DNA from: Rhabditoides inermis
Lineage: Eukaryota; Nematoda; Chromadorea; Rhabditida; Rhabditidae
Direction: 5' to 3'
Assembly (NCBI GenBank): GCA_963966185.1
Contig: CAWZYM010000293.1
Location: forward strand, 1,090,001 to 1,154,000
DNA length: 64,000 nt
Position numbers and translations under genes: made by a program. This document shows positions 22,864 through 39,540 of the stretch, one piece after another. Numbering within the stretch: position 1 is the first letter of the stretch; each line of letters starts with the position of its first letter. The notes under the pieces are model-generated. The model was given only the letters and a program-made list of their open reading frames with translations, searched no databases and had not been told where the DNA came from.

Positions 22864-23880
22864 GGTATCCGCTGATTTCAGGATAATAACACGAGATTGA
22901 CATAATCAATGTTAATATGGTGATTAAATTGAAACAAAAACAAAAGTTCTACTAATTAATATAAATGTAATATAAAATGAAATAGCGTCTTGAAAATCAG
23001 CCAATCGGCGCTTCCTTCGCGGTGAGGTACGCACGAGTTTCCAGTGGGAATTCATATACAAGCTTGGTCTTGTCACGGACCTAGAGACTTTTTATAAATC
23101 GTTTTGACGTTAGATATCAGCTGTTCATTTCATTTTTACATTCCGTACTCTTCTCCTTTAACGAAATTCCTTAGCGCGAGAGTAAATCACCGTTCCCCTT
23201 TATATTAAAAAAGTTCCTCTAGCCTCTAGTATCACACTGTCTCTGTAAGTATCGGACGAGGTGGTTACTAGGAGTTATGTCAACGAACATTGGGGTTATC
23301 GAAGGTCCTCTTCAAGATGCAAACAATCGTTTTTGTCAAATATTCAAATTTAGCCCATTAAGGGATCATTACCTCAAATCGGTCAGTTTATGTCAGAACA
23401 CTTCAAATGATGATGAGGACTCGTTCGATTCCTTAAGTATTCGATTTTAAGAACTTTTTTCATATACTGAACTTTTCGAAAAAATCTGATTAAATAAGTA
23501 ATGACCCAAAAAATGAAAAATTGGCATAGTTTAATTTTAATGACAACATACATATGTTCCGATCCGAAAAAAACAAAAGTGACTTACACTATTAGAAAGA
23601 GCGTTTTATGTTTAGTTTGCATGATTTTTAACACAAAAATCGATTGTACCGTCTTTCGCCATCCAGACGATTGAAAGTGGTCCAGGCAGCAGAAATGGGG
23701 CTGTGTGAACGTTTTCATGTTATATCAATCCGAAAAAACAAAAAAAACTGAATACACCATCAGAATCTTCGTGTTTTGTTTTGTAAATGAGCACGTTTTC
23801 ACAAAAATCGATTGCAGTGTCTTTCACCATCCGGACAGTTGAAAATGATCTGCATGCGCTATTGTTAATTTCAGCCAGTA
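22864..23880. other. Intergenic, with a two-unit imperfect repeat
   Basis: No gene recognised. At about 23550-23700 and 23740-23860 a unit containing CACAAAAATCGATTG and CACCATCCGGAC/CGCCATCCAGAC followed by (A/G)TTGAAA is repeated about 180 bases apart. Confidence 0.5.
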
Positions 23881-23910
23881 AGCCGGTATGTGTTTCTATA
23901 GTTGTTGTGC

Positions 23911-24313
23911 GTTAACTGTTGTGGTTGTGGGCGCTTCGAGGAGGTGCGGTGGGGCAGAGCGGCGCGAGCGACTCCCGGGAGTCACCAACCAGTACTACCT
24001 GGTTGATGTCCAGCACAACTCACGGCCACCTTACCGCTCAAGATCAACCGGTCAGTGAACACTTCTCACTGAAAATGTGACTCGAACTGATAGGTTCCAT
24101 GTATGACATGTGGCTTGCATATTTTCAATAGTGTTCGTGTCGTCTGACTTGATATCCTTAACTTACAGTAAGATGATCGCGACTACGATCAGCTCGTACG
24201 GCGTACGAACGCAAGAGGAGCATAAAGACGAAGAGCAGCTGCTGAGAGACGCGCCCTATTCATCTATCTATGCAAACTTCACTGTTTTTCTAATTCACCT
24301 GTGCCATGTGTGA
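23911..24313 (+). CDS. Possible small gene, unknown product
   Basis: An open exon after TTTCTATAG at about 23908 reads CCALTVVVVGASRRCGGAER and on through VTNQYYLVDVQHNSRPPYRS to a GTCAGT donor at about 24050. A second exon from about 24169 reads KMIATTISSYGVRTQEEHKD and ends at TGA 24311-24313. AATAAA follows at about 24391. The start codon was not found and the exon join is uncertain. Confidence 0.3.
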
Positions 24314-24704
24314 TTGTAACAGTTAACGTTTGTTGTTTCCGAATGAATATTTGACAGTAATATTTGTTGATCAATGATGCAACGAGAGAATAAAGCAAAG
24401 CAAACCGGTAGAGAGAAGCGGGCGGGGCTTATCTAACGTTTTATCACAGTATCGTCTTTCCGCAAATTACACAGAATCTCACATATGAAACTTACTCCTT
24501 TTTCTATCCGAGCGATGAGTTGAATGGACTTGCATTGTTTTTCTGACGGAGAAACAGTTACATTACCCCCTCCTATTCAGCCATCTAACGATATACTTAC
24601 AGTCTCAAAATTGTGATAACGATTGGAGAAGCATAAAAATCATTTCGGTACGTAAAATGTGTGTTTTCGCAAGACTTGAATAGACGTAAGAAATTCGCAA
24701 AAAA

Positions 24705-24785
24705 ATAGTATCGACAGACGGACTCGAACCAGAGCCTCTTTTCTGGATGGGGGAACTAGCTATCCACTCGGCCACTTGAGGCTGT
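24705..24785 (-). repeat. tRNA-like sequence
   Basis: On the minus strand GTGGCCGAGTGGATAGCTAG (A-box like) and GGTTCGAGTCC (perfect B box). The acceptor ends do not pair well. tRNA-derived repeat or decayed tRNA. Confidence 0.45.
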
Positions 24786-24964
24786 GACGACAGTTTGAAA
24801 ACAGAAGATGTCATGCGCGGCATCAAAACTTTCGCGAGCCATACGTCACTTCCGGTCAGAGTTCTGCGGCTGCATTTTTGGCTCCGACTTTCTATAGGGA
24901 CTGCCTACAAACTAGCGTCGAGAGTTTGCGAGTTGTGGGGTGGGACCGGGTGCCATTCCCGCGT

Positions 24965-25200
24965 AAGTGCAATTTTCTTTAAAAAGTACTTGCGTAAACA
25001 AATGAACTTTGTCTTGTCCCAATGCAGCAAAAGCACATGCATAAAGCGTTTACAAATACTAACACAAACCTGCGCATAACGGACAGTGGACATTAACCGA
25101 TGAAATATAACAATACAAATGAATAACGCCATACGTCCATATTAGAGAGAGAGAAGACAGAGCGTTTACAAATACTAACACAAACCTGCGCCTCTCTCTT

Positions 25201-25258
<58 letters not shown>

Positions 25259-25575
25259 ATCTCTCTCCTCTCTCTCTCTGTCTTCTCTCTCTCTAATATG
25301 GACGTATGGCGTTATTCATTTGTATTGTTATATTTCATCGGTTAATGTCCACTGTCCGTTATGCGCAGGTTTGTGTTAGTATTTGTAAACGCTCTGTCTT
25401 CTCTCTCTCTAATATGGACGTATGGCGTTATTCATTTGTATTGTTATATTTCATCGGTTAAAGTCCACTGTCCGTTATGCGCAGGTTTGTGTTAGTATTT
25501 GTAAACGCTTTATGCATGTGCTTTTGCTGCATTGGGACAAGACAAAGTTCATTTGTTTACGCAAGTACTTTTTAA
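24965..25575. repeat. Inverted repeat around a CT microsatellite
   Basis: The stretch 24965-25165 (CTTGCGTAAACAAATGAAC ... TATTAGAGAGAGAGAAGACAG) is repeated inverted at 25280-25570, where its inner 115 bases occur twice in tandem (TCTAATATGGACGTATGGCG at about 25293 and about 25408). The centre is a (CT)n tract. Confidence 0.75.
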
Positions 25576-25722
25576 AGAAAATATATGTCCTTTTGTTAAA
25601 TTTCATAGAAATTTTGAATATGTGCTGAATTATGACTATTCATATGGATTTTGTCAAAAACTACTATCTCTCACTCACTCTGTTCTCTCCTTCTCTTCGT
25701 CCCTTCTCTCTCTTTCACTGTT

Positions 25723-25782
<60 letters not shown>

Positions 25783-26196
25783 TTCTCTCACACTGTTCTC
25801 TCTCTCACTCTTTCACTCTCTCACTTTCTGCCCTTCTCTCTCTGTCTCTTTATATTTTCTGCTATTCTATCAACGTTGACAAATACTAACACAAACTCTC
25901 GGCCGTTCTCTCTCTTCTTACTCTCATGTACCACAGATCACACGTTACGTTTCGGATCGCCGTTACGTTTCACAAAAAACGTTTTTCCCCACATATTTTC
26001 TCACTACTGTTCGGAGTCGCGCCTACTGCGCTCTTTCTCCTGGTTATAGTTGGCGGACCCAAAACAACGCAAACCCAGCGCGAATTAGACGCTGGCGGCG
26101 GCGGGGCGAACTACACTCAAAGTGCGAGTTGGAGAACACGGGCAGAAAACGCCGAGAGAGTACGCTTTCGGGAGAGAGTCAGCGTTACCGGACACG

Positions 26197-26394
26197 ACCC
26201 CACCCGCACTCCACCCGCAGAATCTGACCTACGGAACCGTGCGAATCTAACTAACATGAATTGGATGAGTTCACATTCCTGCTAACATGATTTTTGGATA
26301 TAGCTTCTTGAAAATTCTGGCGCGAGCCCTATCCTAAGCCAAAAGAGAGGGCGCTGCGCGCCCTCTCTAATTCTGCGGGTGGAGTGCGGGTGGG
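26197..26394. repeat. Short foldback with GC-rich hairpin
   Basis: CCCCACCCGCACTCCACCCG at about 26198 pairs with CGGGTGGAGTGCGGGTGGGG at about 26375. A second perfect hairpin, AGAGAGGGCGC TGC GCGCCCTCTCT, lies inside at 26343-26367. CCCGC-rich repeats continue to about 26450. Confidence 0.65.
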
Positions 26395-26708
26395 GCGCGG
26401 GCCGTCAACTAGTCGTCAGCCACCCGCGCCCCACTCGCGCCCCACCCGCACGCTGTAGTCATTGCGGGTATGGTGTCCTATCTGGTATCCTCATTGCCTA
26501 GTGTCGATAAGCTCATCTACTTGTAGGAGATGTTGTGGTTCTACTATCTGTTGGCTTCAGGGGTCCACCGTCGCTTGGGTTGTGTACCGTGTACCACGAG
26601 AGATCACGCGCGTTGTGAGAGAGTGGCAGAGAAGCGAGCGATATGGACGGAACACAAAACATCTGCACTGCATATTAGATGATACACGAAATATTTATAC
26701 ACATGTGC

Positions 26709-31462
<4,754 letters not shown>

Positions 31463-31469
31463 ATCGCCT

Positions 31470-32630
31470 GAACATCGGGTTCATCGGGTATCCCTCATTG
31501 TCACTTCACGGTCACGAATTATCCGCTGTTGGTCCGACAGAGAAGCAAGTTATGCAAACTCGGTTTTTTTTTTGAAGAAAGGCTATGAAAAGAAAGGGAA
31601 AAGTGTTACGATCACACTGTGAATTTTTTCATGAATTCAAACTCTGCTTCATTTGATTTGCGAATGACCATCACTTCTTTAAAATCAGATATCGAAAAGA
31701 ACAAATAGCGTGATCGAGGAATCTCGACTAACTGAAAACGCGACGGAATGCGATTAAATGACTTAAAAGTGAGCGGCGCCGAGTAAACCGGGGAAATACC
31801 CTATAATGAATGATAGTAGAAACAAGGAAATTATTTCGAAAGTGAAGTGAATTTCACATGATCGCAAATATTCCCACCAACAAACATCTAACATCATACT
31901 ATCTAACGCCGTAGCGTATAAATCGTGAATTAACGGAAACTTGATGTTAATTTAGTAGGAATGTAATATTATGGCGTTGTTAAAAAATAACGAGTGAGCA
32001 TGTAGTGAGAACACCTTCGAAAATACAGGGACACATTCAGAGGTAATCAAGCATTGCCTCACACATACATATGTTTCCAATTTGTAGTAGGAAGTATCAA
32101 AACGAGTCACAAACAAATAGTCGAAAATGAAATGATTTTGTCCGTCACAACAGGAAGTGCCAGGTACGGTACGCCTCGGAATGCCTACTAGACGATGTTC
32201 TGAGCTTGCATCACCCAGCCGCCCGCGGGGGAGCGTCCGGAGCAGGCTGCCAAGCGAACTGCACCGAGAGTTTCCATTGCCGAGTGGACACAGATCGAAG
32301 GCCAAATGTAGAGTGTCAGGTCTGAAAAGCCCATTGACGGTGACTAGAACAGACCACGAATAACAACGCTGGCCGATATGGAAATCGGAAGCTACTACGT
32401 TTTCAAGATCAGCTACTATGAAATAACTCACTGTAGTCTGATCACCACTCCAATGCCAATCCTGTTGAAACCACACAAATGAAAATGATACTGGGAAGGA
32501 GAACACATAACGAGACAAGAGAGACAACGAGTTGAGGTTGATGTTGATGTTAGCCAAAAATAACGATCACGCTTCCATTACCACTTCGACTTCTAATGAC
32601 ACACAGACACATACTTTCACACACACTCTC

Positions 32631-32668
<38 letters not shown>

Positions 32669-32730
32669 TCAGTAGTCAGTAGAACCCATTTGGGATAGAA
32701 TACCCTACCAAAGAGGGTTGATTGAATGTA
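31470..32730. other. Spacer of duplication copy 1, no gene resolved
   Basis: Shared with 36990-38590 and 43084-46500. A frame on the minus strand (ASDFHIGQRCYSWSVLVTVN onward, about 32440-32060) stays open in copy 1 but is shifted by a 2-base difference in copy 2, so it is not a conserved coding region. A (CA)n tract lies at 32637-32667. Confidence 0.45.
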
Positions 32731-32734
32731 TATC

Positions 32735-32841
32735 GCACTCCCGGATACCCCGGACGAGTGCTTTCCAAAAATACCAGTGTTTGACACTGAGCGAACTCAG
32801 GTCAGAACTCTAGGCGTACCTTGAGTACTGGGAAAAATTCC
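32735..32841 (-). ncRNA. SL2-type spliced-leader RNA gene, copy a
   Basis: 107 nt. The 22-nt leader starts GGAATTTTT and ends CCCAGTACTCAAG, followed by the donor GTACG. Its last 13 bases match C. elegans SL2 (CCCAGTTACTCAAG type) except for one base. CAGTACTC pairs with GAGTTCTG to put the donor in the first loop; CTGAG-TTCG-CTCAG forms the second hairpin; the Sm site GTATTTTTGG precedes the 3' hairpin GCACTC...GAGTGC. These are the diagnostic parts of an SL RNA, the snRNP that donates its leader to mRNAs, SL2 serving downstream genes of operons. A conserved block lies 42-65 bases upstream. Confidence 0.92.
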
Positions 32842-32882
32842 ACTGATTCTATCGCGCCTTCTCTCTTACCTCGCCACCGCAT

Positions 32883-32906
32883 GTGATACGCGCCGGGTTT
32901 GTGTCA
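32883..32906 (-). promoter_or_regulatory. Probable proximal sequence element of SL2 RNA copy a
   Basis: The block GTGATACGCGCCGGGTTTGT (plus-strand reading) plus GTCA is kept upstream of all five SL RNA copies while the sequence between it and the start varies. Position -42 to -65 suits a nematode PSE bound by SNAPc. Confidence 0.7.
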
Positions 32907-33051
32907 CGCATGAGAGAACGCGCGCTTTGTGAGAGAGCGGCAGAGAAGCGAGCGCGCCAGATGCAAGTGACCGAGACAAATTAAGATCACGAGTTTATTA
33001 TTACACACGCGAGTATAGGAGTCAGTACACAAGTAGTGTCTTCTAGTTGAC

Positions 33052-34527
33052 GTTTGTGTTAACCCTAGTCGCGCGCTAGAATCGGCAAAAGGCGACTGAA
33101 CGAAAGGTCCCTTAGAATCTTTGCGAGAACAATGTGATGCTGATAGATGTTATCAGGATGTTAGAAAATGGTTAAGTTTCGATTTTGGTAACTCTAGCTG
33201 TTGTAGGAAGCGAGATACGCGCGCGCGCCCCTGAGGGGAATCCCCCGTGTTCGGATGGTTTTCTAGGGGGGGGGGGGGTGGCGCGCACCGGCTGCCCCCA
33301 GCAGACAGGAGGTGCACAATCCGCACTGCATGTGGATTGCACTGATATCGTTTAGATCGCGTGCTCTGCCGTGCGCACAGTAGTGTTGTGGTTAGCGATT
33401 GCGCCCGTTGAGACACATGGTTCGAGTTCGGTTCCGGCTGGTGGGAAACCATTTGTAATATATGATTTTACATAGAAATGACATTGGAATTGTAAATTTT
33501 CCCATCAGCATTACCTAAACTCTTTTTTTGCAAATTTTATACAATTTTGGACTCAACAAGGTGAACTGTTGGATTTCTTTTAAAAAAATGTTTTGTGGTT
33601 CATGTTAATGTAGATGGATTTATATGAAATCCAACAAAAGTACATTCATTATCTTTTAAAAGGACTTCCGTAAGAGAAGAGTTTGTGTTACTCAACGTAA
33701 TGCAACAAAAGCTCATGCATTTTATCAATCGAAATAGTACACAAACCTGCTCCAAGAGTTCAATTGGATTCGCCCGCGCGGTGATTGGATTGTGCAATAA
33801 AAACCAGCACGGCTGCAGATAGGGTGAATGGGTTAGAATATATATATATATATATAATCGATCGGATACCGAAATCAATTTCCCGACATACAACATTTGC
33901 TCGCATTAGTTTTTATTGCAGAAAGAGCAGGTTTGTTTACTATTTCGATTGATAAAATGCATGAGCTTTTGTTGCATTACGTTGAGTAACACAAACTCTT
34001 CTCTTACGGAAGTCCTTTTAAAAGATAATACTCTCTTGGCTTAGGGCGTGAAGGCGTGTGAAGTATGGTCGAAGTTTGGGCGACATTTCAAATCTTATCT
34101 CAAAAGCTCCCTCAAGTGCACAACATATTGTCGACTCACGAAGCGCAGAGGAATGTGTCGGGTCTCCGGCGCGTACACATCAGGATGCTCATCATAGACG
34201 GCCAACTCGGTCGCGCACACATGCTGATTGTCCGAGATGTCAGCTGAAGGTGTCAAGGTGTGCTCAGTCACTTCGAAACAGCTTGTTCAAAAAGCCAACA
34301 CGTTGTTTGGACTTGTTTCGAAGGCGTTTCGAAGTCGAAGTATTGAAGGGAGTTTCGAAGAGCTCTTTCTCTATCGCCACTCGTTTCCAACTTCCTACTC
34401 ACAACTCCACAGGCAGAACTCGTATTTGTCGAAGTGGCGCGCGCCATTGGGATCCTTGTCGCAGCCAAGGTGCAGGAACGCGTAGCACTCCTCGCGCCGC
34501 TCGACTTTGAACCACTGAATACGTTCG

Positions 34528-34570
<43 letters not shown>

Positions 34571-34830
34571 ACTCTAATGGACGGCTTGGCGAGTTTGCAG
34601 GCGAAACTCTCCGGTGGTGTGGGGTGGTTGTTGAACTGACACAGCGCACCAGCCGCGCACGCTAGCAAGACGAGCAGCAGCATTGTGGAGTTTTTGATGG
34701 CACTGTGTACTCGCTGTGCTTTATATTCATTTCCGCATTATTCACGCACAGTTTACGGCCCCGCCGTCGGCTTGCGTGTGATTGTTGCGCGCGGATAGGA
34801 AGGAATTCGTAATGAGTCTCAACACTTATT
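33052..34830. repeat. Duplicated segment with Kunitz gene, copy 2
   Basis: Second copy of 16930-18720 in the same orientation, with the G12 tract at 33268-33280, the tRNA-like sequence at 33380-33440, the foldback at 33656-34021 and the Kunitz gene. It begins exactly where duplication copy 1 ends. Confidence 0.85.
34095..34683 (-). CDS. Kunitz-like secreted protein 2b (duplicate)
   Basis: Near-identical to the gene at 17889-18481: signal peptide MLLLVLLACAAGALC, ACKLAKPSIR, then EECYAFLHLGCDKDPNGARH and FCLWSCE. The short reading stops at 34395. The long spliced reading adds ISDNQHVCATELAVYDEHPD and stops at 34095. The intron has lost the AATAAA seen in copy 2a, which may favour the long form here. 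The first intron contains a (GA)n tract instead of the CT-rich spacer of 2a. Confidence 0.72.
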
Positions 34831-35373
34831 CTCAAGAATTCACACGTTTTAGTAGAGACAGTCTGTGAAATATGTCTTCAGATGGAAAATCCCCCTCCTC
34901 GAAACTATCAGTGCCTTCCGGACCTGTTGCTAGTCAGGAAAGATGCGGAGTATGCGTCTTGTGGATCCACTCACAAAAAAACGGCTAATACGCTTTACAT
35001 TAAAAAAAACCTTACCTTGTGGAGTTCAACGTACACAAACTTTAGAACTCAAAAATTAACTCGATGAAACGGACACAGACACTCTGCCGACTGATCGAAG
35101 CCAGTCGGACGACCACACTTTTGCTATCCGGGTATGGTGTCCTATCTGTTATCCTCATTGCCTAGTGTCGGTAAGCTCATCTACTTGTATGAGATGTTGT
35201 TGTTCTACTATCTGTTAACTCTTCAGGGGTCCACCGTGCTTGGGTTGTGTACCGTGTACCACGAGAGATCATGCGCGTTGTGAGAGAGTGGCAGAGAAGC
35301 GAGCGATATGGACGGAACACAAAACATCTGCACTGCATATTAGATGATACACGAAATATTTATACACATGTGC

Positions 35374-36989
35374 TTATGTTTGACTTTTTGAAGAAATATT
35401 ATTGTTGGATTTCGTGGATACTGGCTGTACGGTGATCTCAATCTTTCTCGTGCCACATCGACACAATCGTTTCACAGCCGAACGGAAGACGGTACTGTAA
35501 TACTCACATTGAAATCATTGTAGCACTATTATTAGTAGTATTGCACTGTAATTCATGCTACGTTACACATAATACAAATACGGCGGTTTCTCACAATAAT
35601 CACAATAACACAATAATGTTCTCTTCGAAACAGAACTCCATACATCGAAAATATCCGTTTCTCACCTAACATGATAATACAATAAGTATTTCAAAGTGTA
35701 AATGGTAGTGATGTGTAGTGAGAAGTACACCTGAACATACACACAGAATTAACCGTCGATATCACATGTGACTTACATCCACATAAAGTTGTGTTTTCCC
35801 GTCAGTTTGTAAAGAGATAATAATTGGAGGATAAGTGAGGAGTATACCAACCGCCAAATTCACAGCGATTAGAAAAATGGTCTTGTAGAGCGCTTTTCTT
35901 CTGTTTGCCTCTGAAAGCAAATTTTATTCAGAAATCGTGAGAGTATTGAAAGAGAGAACAAAAAAGACTACTATAGGTAGCAAATTTTATCAATCGTTCA
36001 CTGAATAGTAAGCCCCTTCGGGCGTTCAAAAATTGCGTACGCCACCCATGTTTCAGGGGACGCCGCGGGCAATTGGGAAAAGTTTTCAACCAGCAATAAA
36101 CGCACCTCGGCTAGGCCTCATTGGTCACGTTATCGCCTCTGCGCAAAGCTGACGAGGACAGAACGCGGCGCGCTGTTACGGGCCGGCCGCGGCAAACTCG
36201 CGCCGGGTTTACCGCGCACACAGTCGCGGGATAGATGAAAGAGCATACCGTGCGTCCTTATAGCGCACAGAGCGAACGCGTATATGAATAGGGAAGATAC
36301 TGCAGTGAATGTCATTCCAGAGAGCCAGACCAGACGGTGGAAGCCAGTAAACACTTGATTCACAGTGCACACAACACGCGATCTAGACATTACCTATTAC
36401 ATATCTGTCTCCTAATTTCACTCACTTTCCGCCTTCTATCCACGGCACTGGTACAAAGAAAGCGGCGGCGAATAGAGTGGGTACTGCCGCTTGAAATGTG
36501 AAGATCTGCCATTGGGTGAAGAGCTTATACTGTTTCGCGTATTTGATCGTAAACGTTCGATCGGCTGCCATCGATATCACATACGCGAGAGACATGGATC
36601 CGCAAAGAGCTGGGATGAACTGAAAGGTAAGGGTATAGCGAGAGAGAGAGAGAGAGAGAGGAGAGAGAGGAGAGAGAGAGAGAGATCCTACCTGAATCCA
36701 GGTGCACTGCCACTGCAACGGCTGCCATTGGGGGTTGATAATGAAGAGAACAGTGATAATGTTTCCGTATTGATGAACAAGATCGCATCCATGCATGAAG
36801 ATGCGGCAATAGACCATAGGAGTGTGAAGCTCTCTGATACAATGATACAAACACTGATGTCGTTTCCTACACTCACGTTTCTTTACAAGTAGACGTGAAG
36901 AAGATGGGGAAGCAGACAGACGAGACGATGGAGTTGGCTATGTATAGACCAACGGCCGGAAGAAGACCGTATTCGATCGTTTCAGTCAT
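35374..36989 (-). CDS. Seven-transmembrane receptor (serpentine/class A-like), copy 2
   Basis: Exons 36989-36877, 36833-36692, 36619-36426, 36382-36249, 35910-35777, 35730-35666 and 35494-35374; all donors, acceptors and phases fit, giving about 310 aa. Seven hydrophobic segments match copy 1, with MAADRTFTIKY at the end of TM3, where the DRY motif of class A receptors sits, VWLSGMTFTAVSSLFIYAF as TM5, ALYKTIFLIAVNLAVGILLT as TM6 and YFSLHITTIYTLKYLLYYHV as TM7. The basic tail TVFRSAVKRLCRCGTRK ends SNNNISSKSQT. Nematode-type chemoreceptor is the likeliest role. Copies 1 and 2 differ at many residues without stops, so both are probably functional. Confidence 0.78.
36007..36240 (-). mobile_element. 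Internally deleted R4/NeSL-type remnant
   Basis: Shares both ends with 28161-29190 (GCCCCTTCGGGCGTTCAAAA at the left, GCCGCGGGCAATTGGGAAAA to CGCGGGATAG at the right) but lacks the endonuclease frame. Lies in intron 4 of receptor copy 2. Confidence 0.65.
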
Positions 36990-38596
36990 ATCGCCTGAAC
37001 ATCGGGTTCATCGGGTATCCCTCATTGTCACTTCACGGTCGCGAATTATCCGCTGTCGGTCCGACAGACGAGCAAGTTATGCAAACTCGACTTTTTTTTG
37101 AAGAAAGACTATGAAAAGAAAGGAAAAAAGTGTTACGATCATACTGTGAATTTTTTTTATGAATTCAAACTCTGCTTCATTTGATTTGCGAATGACCATC
37201 ACTTCTTCAAAATCAGAACTCGAAAATAACAAATCGCGTGATCGAGGAATCTCGACTAACCGAAATCGCGACGGAATGCGAAATGACTTGAAACTGAGCG
37301 GCGCACAGTAAACCGGGGAAATACCCTATAATGAATGATAGTAGAAAAAGGTAATTATTTCGAAAGTGAAGTGAATTTCACATGACCGCAAATATTCCCA
37401 CAAACTAACATCTAACATCATGATTAACAGTGAAGCGAACAATATGTGAGAATGTATGTTCTTTTATAGTTAGGAAAACACAATTTAATCTCCCAGTCCA
37501 GTATCAGTCAACCTTGAATATTTTACTGTTGTGTGTGAGTGCTACCATTCTGAATGTTTTACAATTGAGTTGGTGGCGCCGGTTACTCGATTCGAAACAC
37601 CATTTCAAATTCCCGCATTCCGGTTTGATGCACAAACTTTGGTACGGTATGGCGTGGTGGAAGCAGAATCGTTTTGGCCCACAGTCTCGTTGCTTGAACA
37701 GGATCACTCAGCCGAAACTTTCCTACTTATACACTACTTATTTTTCACTTACTTTCTATCTACTTCCTACTGTCTAACGCCGTAGCGTATAAATCGTGAA
37801 TTAACGGAAACTTGATGGTAATTTAGTAGGAATGTAATATCATGGCGTTGTTGAAAAATAACGAGTGAGCAAGTAGTGAGAACACCTTCGAAAATACAGG
37901 GGCACATTCTGGGGGTAATTGAGCATTTCCTCACACATATGTTTTCAATTTGTTAACGGAAATAGCAAAATTAAGTGAATCGTAGTGAGTCACAAATAAA
38001 TAGTCGAAAATATAATGATTTTGTCCGTCACAACAGGAAGTGACAGGTACGGTACCCCTCGGAATGCCTACTAGACGATGTTCTGAGCTTGCATCACCCA
38101 GCCGCCTCGGCGGGGGAGCGTTCGGCGCAGGCTGCCAAGCGAACTCCCTCGAGAGTTTCCATTGCCGAGTGGACACAGATCGAAGGCCAAATGTAGAAAT
38201 TCAGGTCTGAAAAGCCCATTGACGTTGACTAGAACAGACCACGAATGACAACGCTGGCCGATATGGAAATCGGAAGCTACTACGTTTTCAAGATCAGCTA
38301 CTATGAAATAACTCACTGTAGTCTGATCACCACTCCAATGCCAATCCAGTTGAAAGCACACAAATGAAAATGATACTGGGAAGGAGAACACATAACATAA
38401 CGAGACAAGAGAGACAACGAGTTGAGGTTGATGTTGATGTTAGCCAAAAATAACGATCACGCTTCCATTACCACTTCGACTTCCAATGACACACAGACAC
38501 ATACTTTCACACAAACTCTCTCTTTCACACACACACACATTCAGTAGTCAGTAGAACCCACTTGGGATACCAAAGAGGGTTGATTGAATGTATATC

Positions 38597-38703
38597 GCAC
38601 TCCCGGATACCCCGGACGAGTGCTTTCCAAAAATACCAGTGTTTGACACTGAGCGAACTCAGGTCAGAACTCTAGGCGTACCTTGAGTACTGGGAAAAAT
38701 TCC
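38597..38703 (-). ncRNA. SL2-type spliced-leader RNA gene, copy b
   Basis: 107 nt, with the same leader, stems, Sm site and 3' hairpin as copy a. The upstream conserved block is at about 38746-38769. Confidence 0.92.
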
Positions 38704-38907
38704 ACCGATTCTATCGCGCCTTCTCTCTTACCCCGCCACCGCATGTGATACGCGCCGGGTTTGTGTCACGCATGAGAGAACGCGAGCGCGGTGAGAGAGC
38801 GGCAGAGAAGCGAGCGCGCCAGATGCAAGTGATCGAGACAAATAGAGATCACGAGTTTATTATTACACACGCGAGTATATGAGTCAGTACACGAGTGGGG
38901 TATTCTT

Positions 38908-39435
38908 CTAGTTGGCGAAGTCCTCGGCGGCTCCTCCGCAGAGCAGGAAGCACAGTCCCTTGACGTACATGGACGAGAGGAGAATGGCCAGCTGGTAGAT
39001 GTGCGTAGACTGATCCTGTGTCGACACCTGCTTGAACACGAACTGCAGGCACACTGCCAGAGACGCACACAGCAGCACCGACTGAAAGGAGGATACGGTG
39101 TACGGTTGTTTGTCTGATTCCGACAGCCTGCTTGGACGTACATTATGATGGTAATGTAAGGTTACGATACACGCACCATGAGGAAGTAGTTGAAGGTGAG
39201 GTTGCTGGAGAGGACAGCGATGACAAGAACGGTAGCGAGGGGATCGCCGGCAGACGAGCCGAGCCGAGCGGCGCGCGCGTTACCCACATTCTCAGCAACA
39301 GTCTGCAACGGTTCTGTTACCGTATCTTACAGTGTAATTACAGTAATCGACCGTACGTAGTGAGCGACGGCGGCGATGAGAAGAACGAAACAGGCGACGG
39401 GGCGGCAGAAGCAGTGCGACTGGACATGAATCTAG
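38908..39435 (-). CDS. Small multi-pass membrane protein (5' end missing)
   Basis: Three exons: about 39430-39361 (CFCRPVACFVLLIAAVAHY), 39303-39180 (TVAENVGNARAARLGSSAGD, then LATVLVIAVLSSNLTFNYFL) and 39081-38908 (SVLLCASLAVCLQFVFKQVS, then YQLAILLSSMYVKGLCFLLC and GGAAEDFAN stop). Three or four membrane helices. No start codon in the first readable exon, which is preceded by an in-frame stop, so an upstream exon is needed; the recombinase gene occupies that side. The AATAAA on the minus strand at about 38859 is conserved in all three copies. Family not recognised. Confidence 0.6.
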
Positions 39436-39540
39436 GCGCTCCTCTCTTTCCTTGGCACATGCGCACATGTTGCCAGTACGGAGCCGTCACACCCCGTTCA
39501 ATTCAGACAATGAATTGTTTTTTTGAGCGACCGCGTAAAA

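Larger units (their letters stand above)
35120..38910. repeat. Segmental duplication, copy 2
   Basis: The most compact copy: receptor gene 35374-36989, spacer, SL2 RNA 38597-38703 and the membrane-protein gene from 38908. It contains a 350-base stretch at 37422-37770 (GAAGCGAACAATATG ... TTCCTACTG) absent from copy 1 and present in copy 3. Confidence 0.85.

Noticed and set aside
37931..38391. Apparent secreted protein on the minus strand starting with a signal-like stretch (LLPSIIFICVLSTGLALEW)
   Set aside because: The ATG is missing in copy 1 and the downstream frame differs between the duplicates by small indels, so coding is not supported.
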